Assembly (NCBI GenBank): GCA_004331795.1
Contig: SJSR01000001.1
Location: 496,001 to 560,000, forward strand
From: Erythrobacteraceae bacterium CFH 75059
GTDB taxonomy: Bacteria > Pseudomonadota > Alphaproteobacteria > Sphingomonadales > Sphingomonadaceae
Length of the DNA: 64,000 nt
Reading direction: 5' to 3'
The position numbers and the translations under genes are program-made. This document shows, in pieces, positions 26,000-34,355 of this stretch. Below the pieces are notes generated by a model. It saw nothing but the letters and a program-made list of their open reading frames with translations, was not told the origin of the DNA and did no database searches. Numbering within the stretch: the stretch's first letter is position 1; each line of letters starts with the position of its first letter.

Positions 26000-27679
26000 T
26001 CAACGGCGCACGGGCCGATGCCAGGCGCCGCCGCCGGCGCCCGGCCGGGCGGCGAAGGCGGCGTCCACCGACCGCGTGAACGGCCGTTCGGTGACACTTG
26101 AGACGGCGATGAACTCGGCGCGAGCCTCCTGCGGCGTCAGCGTGAGCAGGGTGTAACCCTTGGCGTCCTGATTGCAGTAGGCCACCTCCGCGTTGGCCGC
26201 GGCGAGCACGCGGCCGAGACCCGGCAGCACCGAGCCGTAGGACGGGCTGGTGATCGCGGTGCAGCCGGCCTCGAGCGCGCGCAGCGTTCCGGCGGCATCG
26301 TGAAGGTTGTTCGCCCATGCCGCATGGCTGTCGCCGGAGACGACCACGGGACGGCATCCGGCACGCGCGAACAGGCGGTAGAGCCGCTCGCGCGCATGCG
26401 GATAGCCGTCCCACGCGTCGAGGTTGAACGGCACTCCGGCGCGGTAGGCGGCCTGCGCCTGCTCGAGACGCGCGCGGAACTGCTCGGGCACCCGGGCCAG
26501 CGCGGCGCGGTATCCGTCCTCCCCCAGCGCCCGGCGCAGGTCGGGTCCGTCCACCCGCGCCATGATCGTCTGGTTGCCGATCACCTGCCACGGCTTGCCC
26601 GCGCGCGCCGAGCGGGCTAGCACGCCCTCGAGCCAGCGGCTTTGCGCAGCGCCAAGCAGTTCGCGCCCGGGCTCGTCACGGATCCGCAGGACGCGGGCGA
26701 TCTCGTCGGCTCCGGGCACATCGCCCTTGAACGCGGCCTGCTCGTCACGCGCCAGCAGGCGGGTTTCCACCATGGCCAGCGTGGCGAGGTCTCCGAACTC
26801 GAAGGCACGGTAGATCGCCGTCTGCGACCGTCCGGCGGCAGGATCGCGGATCGGCATCCACTCGAAATAGGCCTGCATCGCCGCGGCCTTGCGCGCGGCC
26901 CAGCTGCCCTGAGTCTCCGCCCGGTGGTTTTCGGCGCCGCCGATCCAGCCGTCATTCGTCACTTCGTGGTCGTCCCACACGCAGATGAAGGCCGCGCGGG
27001 CATGCGCCGCCTGCATGTCGGGGTCGCTCTTCACCTGCGCGTGGCGCCGCCGGTAGTCCGCCAGCGTCACCGTCTCGTGCGCAGGGTCGGGCAGGCGGCC
27101 GAGGCGACGGCCGATGTCCGCTCCGTACCCGTCGACGCCGTACTCGTAGATGTAATCGCCCAGCATCAGCACCGCGTCGAGGCGCGGCAGGGCAGCCATG
27201 TCGGCATAGGCGTTAAAATAGCCGCCGGGGTAAAGCTGGCACGAAGCGACCGCGAACACCGTCTCGTCGACGGGGCCGACCGGCAGGGTGCGGAACCGCC
27301 CTTCGGGCGACACGCTGCCGTCCGGCGCGACGAAGCGGTACCAGTGGTCCCGCCCCGCGGCGAGGCCCGTGACCTCCGCCTTCGCGGTGTGATCGGCCGC
27401 GGCGCGCGCCATGACCGTGCCGCGCCGCACCGGCGCACCTCCCGGCGCGGCGGAGACGGTCCAGCGCAGCGGCACATCGCCGCCTGCGCCGCCGCCGGAC
27501 CGGGTCACCCGGGTCCAGATCACCGCCCCGTCCGCCGCAGGGTCGCCGCTGGCGACGCCATGGTCGAAGCGCAGGGGTCCGGCGGAAGCCGCCGTCGTGG
27601 CGCAGCCGGGCAGCACGCTGGCCGTGCCCGCACCGACAAGGCCCAGCACGCCGCGTCGGTCGATCGGCAACGTCGTCAT
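26000..27679 (-). CDS. phoD: Alkaline phosphatase D (PhoD family)
   Basis: Secreted phosphodiesterase/phosphatase of 559 residues that releases phosphate from organic esters. The N-terminus has a Tat-type signal (DRRGVLGLVGAG) followed by LPGCATT, so the protein may also be lipid-anchored after Tat export. PhoD-type motifs are present: VASCQLYPGGYFNAY, LMLGDYIYEYG, VWDDHEVTNDGW, and the C-terminal metal site VVSGDSHAAWANNL. An N-terminal PhoD_N-like sandwich (RFDHGVASGDPAADGAVIW) precedes the catalytic domain. It starts 18 bases after the stop of the TonB-dependent receptor gene, suggesting one operon for capture and cleavage of a phosphorylated compound. Confidence 0.92.
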   Translation of the reverse strand: MTTLPIDRRGVLGLVGAGTASVLPGCATTAASAGPLRFDHGVASGDPAADGAVIWTRVTRSGGGAGGDVPLRWTVSAAPGGAPVRRGTVMARAAADHTAKAEVTGLAAGRDHWYRFVAPDGSVSPEGRFRTLPVGPVDETVFAVASCQLYPGGYFNAYADMAALPRLDAVLMLGDYIYEYGVDGYGADIGRRLGRLPDPAHETVTLADYRRRHAQVKSDPDMQAAHARAAFICVWDDHEVTNDGWIGGAENHRAETQGSWAARKAAAMQAYFEWMPIRDPAAGRSQTAIYRAFEFGDLATLAMVETRLLARDEQAAFKGDVPGADEIARVLRIRDEPGRELLGAAQSRWLEGVLARSARAGKPWQVIGNQTIMARVDGPDLRRALGEDGYRAALARVPEQFRARLEQAQAAYRAGVPFNLDAWDGYPHARERLYRLFARAGCRPVVVSGDSHAAWANNLHDAAGTLRALEAGCTAITSPSYGSVLPGLGRVLAAANAEVAYCNQDAKGYTLLTLTPQEARAEFIAVSSVTERPFTRSVDAAFAARPGAGGGAWHRPVRR

Positions 27680-27697
27680 GGAACGTCTCCCCGCAGC

Positions 27698-30031
27698 TCA
27701 GCGACCGACCCGGGCGGTCAGCTGCACACCATAGAGCCGCGGTTCGGCCGGAATAAAGGTAGGAATGCCGAAGGCGCCGCCGGTGTTGCCGGCATCGAGG
27801 AGGTAGCGCTCGTTGGTGGCGTTGCGAATGAAGGCGGCAACCTCGAACCGGTCGCCGGCAAAGCTGACGCCGCCGCGGGCGTTGACGAGGGTGACGGCCT
27901 CCTGCGCGATCAGCGGATTGTTGGGCAGCTCGAAGAAGATCCGGCTGCGGTAGGTCACGGAAGGCGTGGCGAACACCCGCATCCCCGCCCCGAGAGGCGC
28001 GTCGAGGGTGAACCCGGCTGCCGCCTGCCATTCCGGCTGCAGCCGGAAGCGCGCGCCGGAGAACTGCGGCGCGAAGCGGCTGTCCTCGTCAATGCCGCCA
28101 TCGATGTAGCCCACAGCGGCGAACAGGTCGACGCCGCGTGCCGGCCGGATGCTCGCTTCCGCTTCCACGCCAAGGTTGCTGGCCGTTCCGGCACTCTGCG
28201 TCACCGTCGTGCCGTTGGGCTGCACCACGCTCACCTGGAAGCCGTCGTACTTCTGGTAGAACACGCCGAGCGATCCCGAGAGGAGCGGCGTGGCCAGCTT
28301 CACCCCGCCCTCGTAGTTCCACACCGTCTCCTCCGGCACCAGCTGAAGGTTTGGCGCCGGCGCGCCGGAGGCAAGCCGCCGGGCGTTGAGCTGCACCACG
28401 GGCGAGCGGCGGCCCTTGGAGACGGTGCCGAACAGGTTGGCCGAATCGCTGAGCCTGAACAGGACGTTGAAGCGCGGCAGCACAGCGGTGTACGAGGCGC
28501 GCGCTGCGAAGACCTGGCCTGCGGTGTCGATCTGGCCGGGGATCAGCGGCGCCCGCGACAGCACGGCGTTGGGAACGGTGGCGGTGAAGCCCGAGCGGCG
28601 TTCCTCGATCAGCACCCGCGCACCCGCGGTCAGTTCGATCGCCGGGACGGGAATGACGGTGGCATCGGCAAAGAGCGACCACGCATCGTTCTCGCCCCGG
28701 TTCTCGAACACGGACCGGTAGGGAATCGCCGTCCGCGCGCCGCCCGTCGCCAGCCGGGTCACGGCCAGTGCCGGCACGCTGCCGTCCGGCGCCACGCAGG
28801 CGATGCCGGGGATCAGCGGCGCGCCGGTCACGAGAGATGTCAGGCACTGGAGAAACACGCCTTCCTCAGTCGAGAAGGGCACGTTCTGCCGTCCCTTCTC
28901 CTTGAAGATGTTCCAGCCCCACGCCGCCCGCCAGCGCGGATCGGCGTAGGCGAAGCGGCCTTCGTGGCTCACCTGCCAACCGTCCGCGATCTCGGCGAAT
29001 TCGAGAAACGGCGCCGCTGAACCGTCGGCGTCGAAGACTTCCGCGCTGTCGAAACGGCGGTAGCCGTTGACCGTGGTGAACGTCAGCCTGTCGGTCAGGG
29101 CCGAGCTGGCCGTGAGGTTGAGGTCGTACACGTCGCGCTCCAGACCGAGCTGCACATTGCCGAGGGCCTGTGCCGAAAACGGGGATCCGCCGAGGTTGGC
29201 GGGGCCGAACGGGTCGCCGGGCGGCAGCCGCCGCGAGATGAACGGGGTGCCGCCGTTGCGCTGCCGGTCGTAGGTGCCGATGAGGTCGATCACTGTCCGC
29301 TCGTCCGGCGTGTGGCGCAGCGAGGCCCTCAGTCCGAGCTGGTTCTGCGCGTACAGGTCCCGCTCCTGCGAAGGCGCGAGATTGACGACGTAGCCGTCGC
29401 GCCTGCGCCACTCGCCGGCCACGCGCAGCGCCAGCACGTCGTCGCCGGCGTTGACGAAGCCCGACAGCAGGGTCTGGTCTAAATTGCCGACACCGCCGGT
29501 CAGCGCGGCCGAGACGCCCGGCCGGGGCCGGGCCGACACGAGGCTGATCGCGCCGACGGCCGACGCGGTCCCAAACAGGGTCGCCTGCGGACCCTTGATG
29601 ACTTCGACCCGCTCGAGATCGTAGATCGCCTGATAGCTGCCGCGCGAGCGGGAGATGTCGACGCCGTTGTAATAGAGCGTCACGCGCGGTCCCTGCTGGG
29701 CCGAGCCGGAGTCGGAGGTGATGCCGCGGATCACGACGCCCGGATTGTTGGCGCTCTGCTCCTGGATGTTGAGCCCGGGCACATAGGCGGACAGCTCGTC
29801 GAGGTCGCTGACGCCCAGCGCCTCGATCCGCGAGCCCGTCAGGGCGGAGATGGTGATCGGCACGTCCTGGGCGCGCTGCTCGATCTTCTGCGCGGTGACG
29901 ATGATCTCGTTGACCGCCCCCTCTCCTGCCGTGGCGGTGTCGGGCTGCGCGGCCGGCTGCGCGTGCGCGGAAACGGCGCAGGCCGGGGCGGCGGCGAGGA
30001 GAAGGACGCGAGGCAGGCGACGAGGAAACAT
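27698..30031 (-). CDS. TonB-dependent outer-membrane receptor
   Basis: Energy-dependent outer-membrane transporter of 777 residues. The signal peptide MFPRRLPRVLLLAAAPACAV is cleaved near AHAQ. A TonB-box-like region NEIIVTAQK follows, then the plug domain (DVPITISALTGSRIEALG, GVVIRGITSD, RVEVIKGPQATLFG) and a roughly 600-residue barrel ending in VQLTARVGR, a normal barrel terminus apart from the final arginine. The substrate is not known. The adjacent PhoD suggests an organophosphate, but similar receptors in sphingomonads take up many glycans and siderophores. No sigma/anti-sigma pair or SusD partner is nearby. Confidence 0.92.
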   Translation of the reverse strand: MFPRRLPRVLLLAAAPACAVSAHAQPAAQPDTATAGEGAVNEIIVTAQKIEQRAQDVPITISALTGSRIEALGVSDLDELSAYVPGLNIQEQSANNPGVVIRGITSDSGSAQQGPRVTLYYNGVDISRSRGSYQAIYDLERVEVIKGPQATLFGTASAVGAISLVSARPRPGVSAALTGGVGNLDQTLLSGFVNAGDDVLALRVAGEWRRRDGYVVNLAPSQERDLYAQNQLGLRASLRHTPDERTVIDLIGTYDRQRNGGTPFISRRLPPGDPFGPANLGGSPFSAQALGNVQLGLERDVYDLNLTASSALTDRLTFTTVNGYRRFDSAEVFDADGSAAPFLEFAEIADGWQVSHEGRFAYADPRWRAAWGWNIFKEKGRQNVPFSTEEGVFLQCLTSLVTGAPLIPGIACVAPDGSVPALAVTRLATGGARTAIPYRSVFENRGENDAWSLFADATVIPVPAIELTAGARVLIEERRSGFTATVPNAVLSRAPLIPGQIDTAGQVFAARASYTAVLPRFNVLFRLSDSANLFGTVSKGRRSPVVQLNARRLASGAPAPNLQLVPEETVWNYEGGVKLATPLLSGSLGVFYQKYDGFQVSVVQPNGTTVTQSAGTASNLGVEAEASIRPARGVDLFAAVGYIDGGIDEDSRFAPQFSGARFRLQPEWQAAAGFTLDAPLGAGMRVFATPSVTYRSRIFFELPNNPLIAQEAVTLVNARGGVSFAGDRFEVAAFIRNATNERYLLDAGNTGGAFGIPTFIPAEPRLYGVQLTARVGR

Positions 30032-30134
30032 GAGGTGCTCCGTTGCTGTTCGCGGCGGCCCGTGACAGGCACAGGTTCAACGCGCGCGACAGAACGGTTG
30101 CAGCTTCGTGACCTCGAGAATGACGGGCAGAAAC

Positions 30135-30219
30135 TGGTGCGGGTGGCGGGACTCGAACCCGCACGAGCAAGGCTCAGGGGATTTTAAGTCCCCGGCGTCT
30201 ACCATTCCGCCACACCCGC
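30135..30219 (-). tRNA. tRNA-Leu (anticodon UAA)
   Basis: On the minus strand the acceptor arm GCGGGTG (30213-30219) pairs with CACCCGC (30139-30145). The anticodon stem GGGGA/TCCCC encloses the loop CTTAAAA with anticodon TAA, and a class II long variable arm (TGAGCCTTGCTCG) is present. The T-arm reads CGGGTTCGAGTCCCG and the 3' CCA is encoded at 30135-30137. The cloverleaf is complete. UUA codons are scarce in this GC-rich genome, so the tRNA should mainly serve rare codons. Confidence 0.95.
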
Positions 30220-30306
30220 GACCGCCGGTGCGAGAGACCGGCGATCCGGGCCTGCGCTAGACGGGCGCGACCGGCGCGGCAATCCCGGCCGGAACGCCTG
30301 GCGAGC

Positions 30307-30594
30307 TCATTCGGGATCGGTGTTGAGACGCTTGCGCATCTCCTTGCCCGGCTTGAAATAGGGCACGCGCTTGGCGGGAACATGCACCTTGCCGCCGGTG
30401 CGCGGATTGCGGCCTTCCCGCGCCTCGCGGTGGCGGGTCGAGAAGGCGCCGAAGCCGCGCAGTTCCACCCGACCCCCCTCGGCCAGCCGCTGGGTGATCT
30501 CGTCGAAGAAGATGTCGACCACCTTTTCGACCTCGTCCGCTCGCAGCCCAGGGTTTTCCTCGCCAATGGCCTGCAGCAGCTGCGATCTGATCAT
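30307..30594 (-). CDS. ihfB: Integration host factor subunit beta
   Basis: DNA-bending nucleoid protein that pairs with IhfA in transcription, replication and recombination. The 95-residue protein matches the HU/IHF fold: the N-terminal helices from [17 protein letters not shown], the [19 protein letters not shown] turn, and the [20 protein letters not shown]-terminal part. GRNPRTG at the tip of the arms carries the intercalating proline. The ATG at 30594 is preceded by AAAGGG; an open frame extends upstream to 30645 but has no homology value. The gene ends 87 bases upstream of tRNA-Leu. Confidence 0.93.
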   Translation of the reverse strand: MIRSQLLQAIGEENPGLRADEVEKVVDIFFDEITQRLAEGGRVELRGFGAFSTRHREAREGRNPRTGGKVHVPAKRVPYFKPGKEMRKRLNTDPE

Positions 30595-30676
30595 GGGGTG
30601 CCCTTTCGGAAGCGTGCGCTGCGCCGGCGCGGCACGCGGACTCAATCTTACCGCAAGTTTAACAAAGATGCCATAG

Positions 30677-31105
30677 CTAACGGCAAGTCGCGCGTGCGCC
30701 GACTTCGCGCGGAGAGCCGGACTCCACTTCGGCCGCGTGGAGGAGATCGCGCGGCGCGATGCCCAGCCGGCGCATCCGCGCGCGCACGGCCGGCCACTCC
30801 TCCTCGAGGAAGACGCGCCGCTCCGCCGCGCGCAGCGCCTCCGCCGCGCCGGGCTGCACGAACATGCCGACGCCGCGGCGCACCTCGATCAGCCCGTCAG
30901 CCTGAAACTGCTGGTACGCCTTGGCGGCGGTGAGCGGATTGGCGCCCTCGTCGGCCGCAAGCTGGCGCACGGAGGGGAGCAGCGCGCCCTCTGGATACAC
31001 GCCGTCCATGATCGCCGCGGCGATCTTGTCGCGCAGGCGCAGATAGACGGGGCGGGTCTCCTCAGGTCGGCTTGTTGGCGGCACTCGCGGCTCCGGCTGA
31101 CACAC
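30677..31105 (-). CDS. GntR-family transcriptional regulator, short YtrA-like
   Basis: DNA-binding regulator of 142 residues. The winged-helix domain covers about residues 17-85: [40 protein letters not shown] and [14 protein letters not shown] are typical GntR sequences. The C-terminal part is only about 50 residues and helical, which points to the YtrA subfamily. Such proteins often control an adjacent ABC transporter, but none lies beside it. It is divergent from the peptide transporter across a 180-base gap, so that gene is a possible target. The start is GTG 31105; a TATTAT -10-like box lies about 30 bases upstream on the minus strand. Confidence 0.85.
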   Translation of the reverse strand: MCQPEPRVPPTSRPEETRPVYLRLRDKIAAAIMDGVYPEGALLPSVRQLAADEGANPLTAAKAYQQFQADGLIEVRRGVGMFVQPGAAEALRAAERRVFLEEEWPAVRARMRRLGIAPRDLLHAAEVESGSPREVGARATCR

Positions 31106-31285
31106 GCGCGACGCGACGGGCGCGTCGGTGCATCATTGCCATAATACAGCACCGCGCGCAAGCGGCGCGGCCCACCGGAAAAGAGCGCTTCACAAGATGG
31201 AAACAGCCGCTAGGGTGCCGCGCACACCGGCCCACCGGGGACAACGCCCGGAAGGCCTCAGGGTTCACCAGAGGGTTACTCGCAC

Positions 31286-32917
31286 ATGGCCACCCACTCC
31301 CTGCCTCACGGGGATTCCGCAGGCACGTTCCTCGGACATCCCAAGGGCCTGTTCATGCTCTTCTTTGCCGAGATGTGGGAGCGGTTCTCCTACTACGGCA
31401 TGCGCGCGCTGCTGATCTTCTACCTCACCAAGCACTGGCTGTTCTCGGACCGCGAAGCCGGAGTGATCTATGGCGCCTACACGGCGCTCGTCTACATCAC
31501 GCCGGTCGTCGGCGGATATCTGGCGGACCGTTATCTGGGTCAGCGCAAGGCGGTGCTGTTCGGCGCCGTGCTGCTGACGCTCGGGCACTTCTTCATGGCC
31601 TTCGAAGGTCAACCGGCAGCGGGCAACACCGGCAATCCGGTCATCTATGTCTTCTGGCTGGCCCTGGCACTGATCATCGTCGGATCGGGCTTCCTCAAGG
31701 CGAACATCTCCGTCATCGTCGGCCAGCTCTACCCGCGCACCGACGTGCGCCGCGACGGAGCCTACACGATCTTCTACATGGGCATCAATCTGGGGGCCGC
31801 GGCCGGGTCGCTGCTGTGCGGCTACATCGGCGAAACCTATGGCTGGGCCTACGGCTTCGGCCTTGCGGGCATCGGCATGCTGGCGGGACTGATCGTCTTC
31901 ATCCTGGGCAAGCCCCTGCTGCTCGGGCGTGGTGAACCGCCGGCGCCGCTGGCGAAGGGACGCGAATTCTCCCTCTACGGTGTGGGTCTGGTGCTGGTGG
32001 CGGTGTGCTGGGCGCTCGTCCAGTACCAGGCGCTGGTCGGCGGGCTCCTGGCCGTGTTCGGCGCCATTCTCGTCAGCTACGTGCTGCTGACCGCAGTCAG
32101 AAGGCTCGAGCCGGAGGAGCGCGACCGCATCTTCGCGGCGCTGTTCCTCATCCTGACGTCCATTGTGTTCTGGGCCTTGTTCGAACAGGCGGGTTCGTCA
32201 TTGAACCTGTTCACCGACCGCCATGTCGACCGCGAGATCTTCGGATTTCTCGTTCCCGCCTCGGTGTTCCAGTCGATCAACGCCATCTACATCATCCTGC
32301 TTGCCCCTGTCTTTGCCACACTGTGGACCGCGCTGGGGCGCCGGGGCGCGGAGCCGTCGACGCCGCTCAAGTTCGGTGCCGGGATCGTTCAGGTCGGGCT
32401 TGGCTTCCTCGTGCTGGTGTGGGGCGCGCAAAGCGTCGGCCTGAACCTCGCCACTCCGGTGCTGTTCATTTTCCTCATCTATCTGCTGCACACCACCGGC
32501 GAGCTTTGCCTGTCGCCTGTCGGCCTGTCCGCCATGAACCGGCTCGCACCGGCGCACATGGCCTCGCTCATCATGGGCACGTGGTTCTTTGCCTCGGCGA
32601 CCGGCAACTTCGCTGCCGGCCTCATCGCTGCGGCGACCGGGGCAGAGGATGTCGGCGAGGCCGCGGGCAAGCAGGTGGTGCTGGACGTGTACTCGACCGT
32701 CGGCTGGACCGCCGTCGGTGTCGGCGTGGCCGTGATGGTGATCAGCCCCGTCATCAAGCGCATGATGCACCTCGACACCTTGCGGGACGACGATGTCGGC
32801 AGCAACCTGCACGGCCAGGCGCAGGCCGGCATCGAGGCGCAGGAGGGCGGCGTGCATCCCTCCGCAATCGGGCAGGCGCCTGGAGTTCACCCGCAGAACC
32901 GCCCCGGCAACGTCTGA
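31286..32917 (+). CDS. POT-family proton-dependent di/tripeptide transporter
   Basis: Inner-membrane importer of 543 residues with about 14 hydrophobic segments, coupling peptide uptake to protons. The POT signature FFAEMWERFSYYGMRALL (transmembrane helix 1, ExxER motif) is intact. GGYLADRYLGQRKAVLFG in the second/third segment and FYMGINLGAAAG match the family's second signature. The C-terminus contains GELCLSPVGLSAMNRLAP. It has AGAGGG ten bases before ATG 31286. The next gene, a lipoprotein amidohydrolase, begins 44 bases later on the same strand, suggesting that imported peptides and extracytoplasmic peptide processing are linked. Confidence 0.95.
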   Translation: MATHSLPHGDSAGTFLGHPKGLFMLFFAEMWERFSYYGMRALLIFYLTKHWLFSDREAGVIYGAYTALVYITPVVGGYLADRYLGQRKAVLFGAVLLTLGHFFMAFEGQPAAGNTGNPVIYVFWLALALIIVGSGFLKANISVIVGQLYPRTDVRRDGAYTIFYMGINLGAAAGSLLCGYIGETYGWAYGFGLAGIGMLAGLIVFILGKPLLLGRGEPPAPLAKGREFSLYGVGLVLVAVCWALVQYQALVGGLLAVFGAILVSYVLLTAVRRLEPEERDRIFAALFLILTSIVFWALFEQAGSSLNLFTDRHVDREIFGFLVPASVFQSINAIYIILLAPVFATLWTALGRRGAEPSTPLKFGAGIVQVGLGFLVLVWGAQSVGLNLATPVLFIFLIYLLHTTGELCLSPVGLSAMNRLAPAHMASLIMGTWFFASATGNFAAGLIAAATGAEDVGEAAGKQVVLDVYSTVGWTAVGVGVAVMVISPVIKRMMHLDTLRDDDVGSNLHGQAQAGIEAQEGGVHPSAIGQAPGVHPQNRPGNV

Positions 32918-32960
32918 CCCTCGCCCCGTGACGACGTCTTCCCTTCAGCAAAGGATGCTC

Positions 32961-34355
32961 ATGTCCCGACGCCTCGCTCCTGTTCTGCTTGCCGCCGTCG
33001 CGCTGCTGCCGGCCTGCACCGCCGTCCCGAGCGAGCGCGGGACCGAGCGGCCTGCCACGGCCGGCGCAAGCCGCGCGCCCCTCGGCGCCGACGGACGCCA
33101 GCCCTACGCCTCCACCTATCGCGCCTATCCGGGAACACCGACCGCGCTGGTGGGGGCCACGGTGTTCGACGGGACGGGGCGGCGGATCGACAACGGCACG
33201 GTGCTGCTGCGCGAAGGCAAGGTCGTGGCGGTCGGCGACGCCACGCTGTCCACGGCGGGCTACGAACGGATCGACGCGGCGGGCAAGTTCGTGACCCCCG
33301 GCATCATCGACATCCATTCCCACCTCGGCAACTACCCCTCGCCCGCGGTCGAGGCCCACTCCGACGGCAACGAGGCGACCGACCCCACGACGCCCGAGGT
33401 CTGGGCAGAGCATTCCGTCTGGCCGCAGGATCCCGGGTTCAGCCGGGCGCTGGCGAACGGCGGCGTCACCGCGCTGCAGATCCTGCCCGGTTCGGCGAAC
33501 CTGTCGGGGGGGCGGTCCGTCACCCTCAAGAACGTGCCCGCGCGCACCGTTCAGGCGATGAAGTTTCCCGGCGCGCCCTATGGTCTCAAGATGGCCTGCG
33601 GGGAAAACCCGAAGCGCGTCTATGGCAGCCGCGGCCGGATGCCGTCCACCCGGATGGGCAACATGGCGGTCAACCGGCAGACCTGGCTGGACGCGCGCGA
33701 GTTTGCGGACGGTGACCGCAAGAAGCGCAATCTCGCCAACGAGACGCTCGCCGGCGTGCTCGACGGCGAGATCCTGCTCCACAACCACTGCTACCGCGCC
33801 GACGAAATGGCCTTCGTCATCGATATGGCGAAGGAGATGGGCTACCGCGTGGCCGCCTTCCACCACGCGGTCGAAGCCTACAAGATCGGCGATCTGCTGC
33901 GCGACAACGGCATCTGCTCGGCCATCTGGGCCGACTGGTACGGGTTCAAGATGGAATCCTATGACGCCATCCCCGAAAACGCCGCCTTTCTCCAGCGCGA
34001 GGGAGCCTGCGTCGTGATCCACTCCGACGATCCCAACGGGATCCAGCGCCTGAACCAGGAGGCGGCCAAGGCGCAGGCCGCCGGCCGACGGGTCGGGATC
34101 GACATTCCCGACGCGCAGGTGATCCGCTGGATCACCCTGAACGCCGCGACGGCGATGGGCATCGACCGGATGACCGGCAGCCTCGAGCCGGGCAAGATGG
34201 CCGACGTCGTCCTGTGGAACGGAAATCCGCTGTCCGTCTACTCGCGGCCGGAAAAGGTGTGGATCGACGGCGCGCTGATGTACGATGCGCTCACCCGGCG
34301 GCGGCCGGTCAGCGACTTCGAACTGGGGCAGCCGGGCGAAGGAGACGCGAAATGA
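32961..34355 (+). CDS. Amidohydrolase lipoprotein (imidazolonepropionase/prolidase-like)
   Basis: Exported metal-dependent amidohydrolase of 464 residues. The signal ends in lipobox LPAC with Cys19. The metal site motif IIDIHSH gives His119 and His121. Further candidate ligands are in LLHNHCYRADEM, AAFHHAVEAYK and VIHSDDPN, so the active site looks complete. The family includes Xaa-Pro dipeptidases and N-acyl amino acid hydrolases; the exact substrate is unknown. ATG 32961 is chosen because AAAGG lies six bases upstream; ATG 32955 has no room for a ribosome site. The stop overlaps the paralogue's start as ATGA. Confidence 0.85.
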   Translation: MSRRLAPVLLAAVALLPACTAVPSERGTERPATAGASRAPLGADGRQPYASTYRAYPGTPTALVGATVFDGTGRRIDNGTVLLREGKVVAVGDATLSTAGYERIDAAGKFVTPGIIDIHSHLGNYPSPAVEAHSDGNEATDPTTPEVWAEHSVWPQDPGFSRALANGGVTALQILPGSANLSGGRSVTLKNVPARTVQAMKFPGAPYGLKMACGENPKRVYGSRGRMPSTRMGNMAVNRQTWLDAREFADGDRKKRNLANETLAGVLDGEILLHNHCYRADEMAFVIDMAKEMGYRVAAFHHAVEAYKIGDLLRDNGICSAIWADWYGFKMESYDAIPENAAFLQREGACVVIHSDDPNGIQRLNQEAAKAQAAGRRVGIDIPDAQVIRWITLNAATAMGIDRMTGSLEPGKMADVVLWNGNPLSVYSRPEKVWIDGALMYDALTRRRPVSDFELGQPGEGDAK

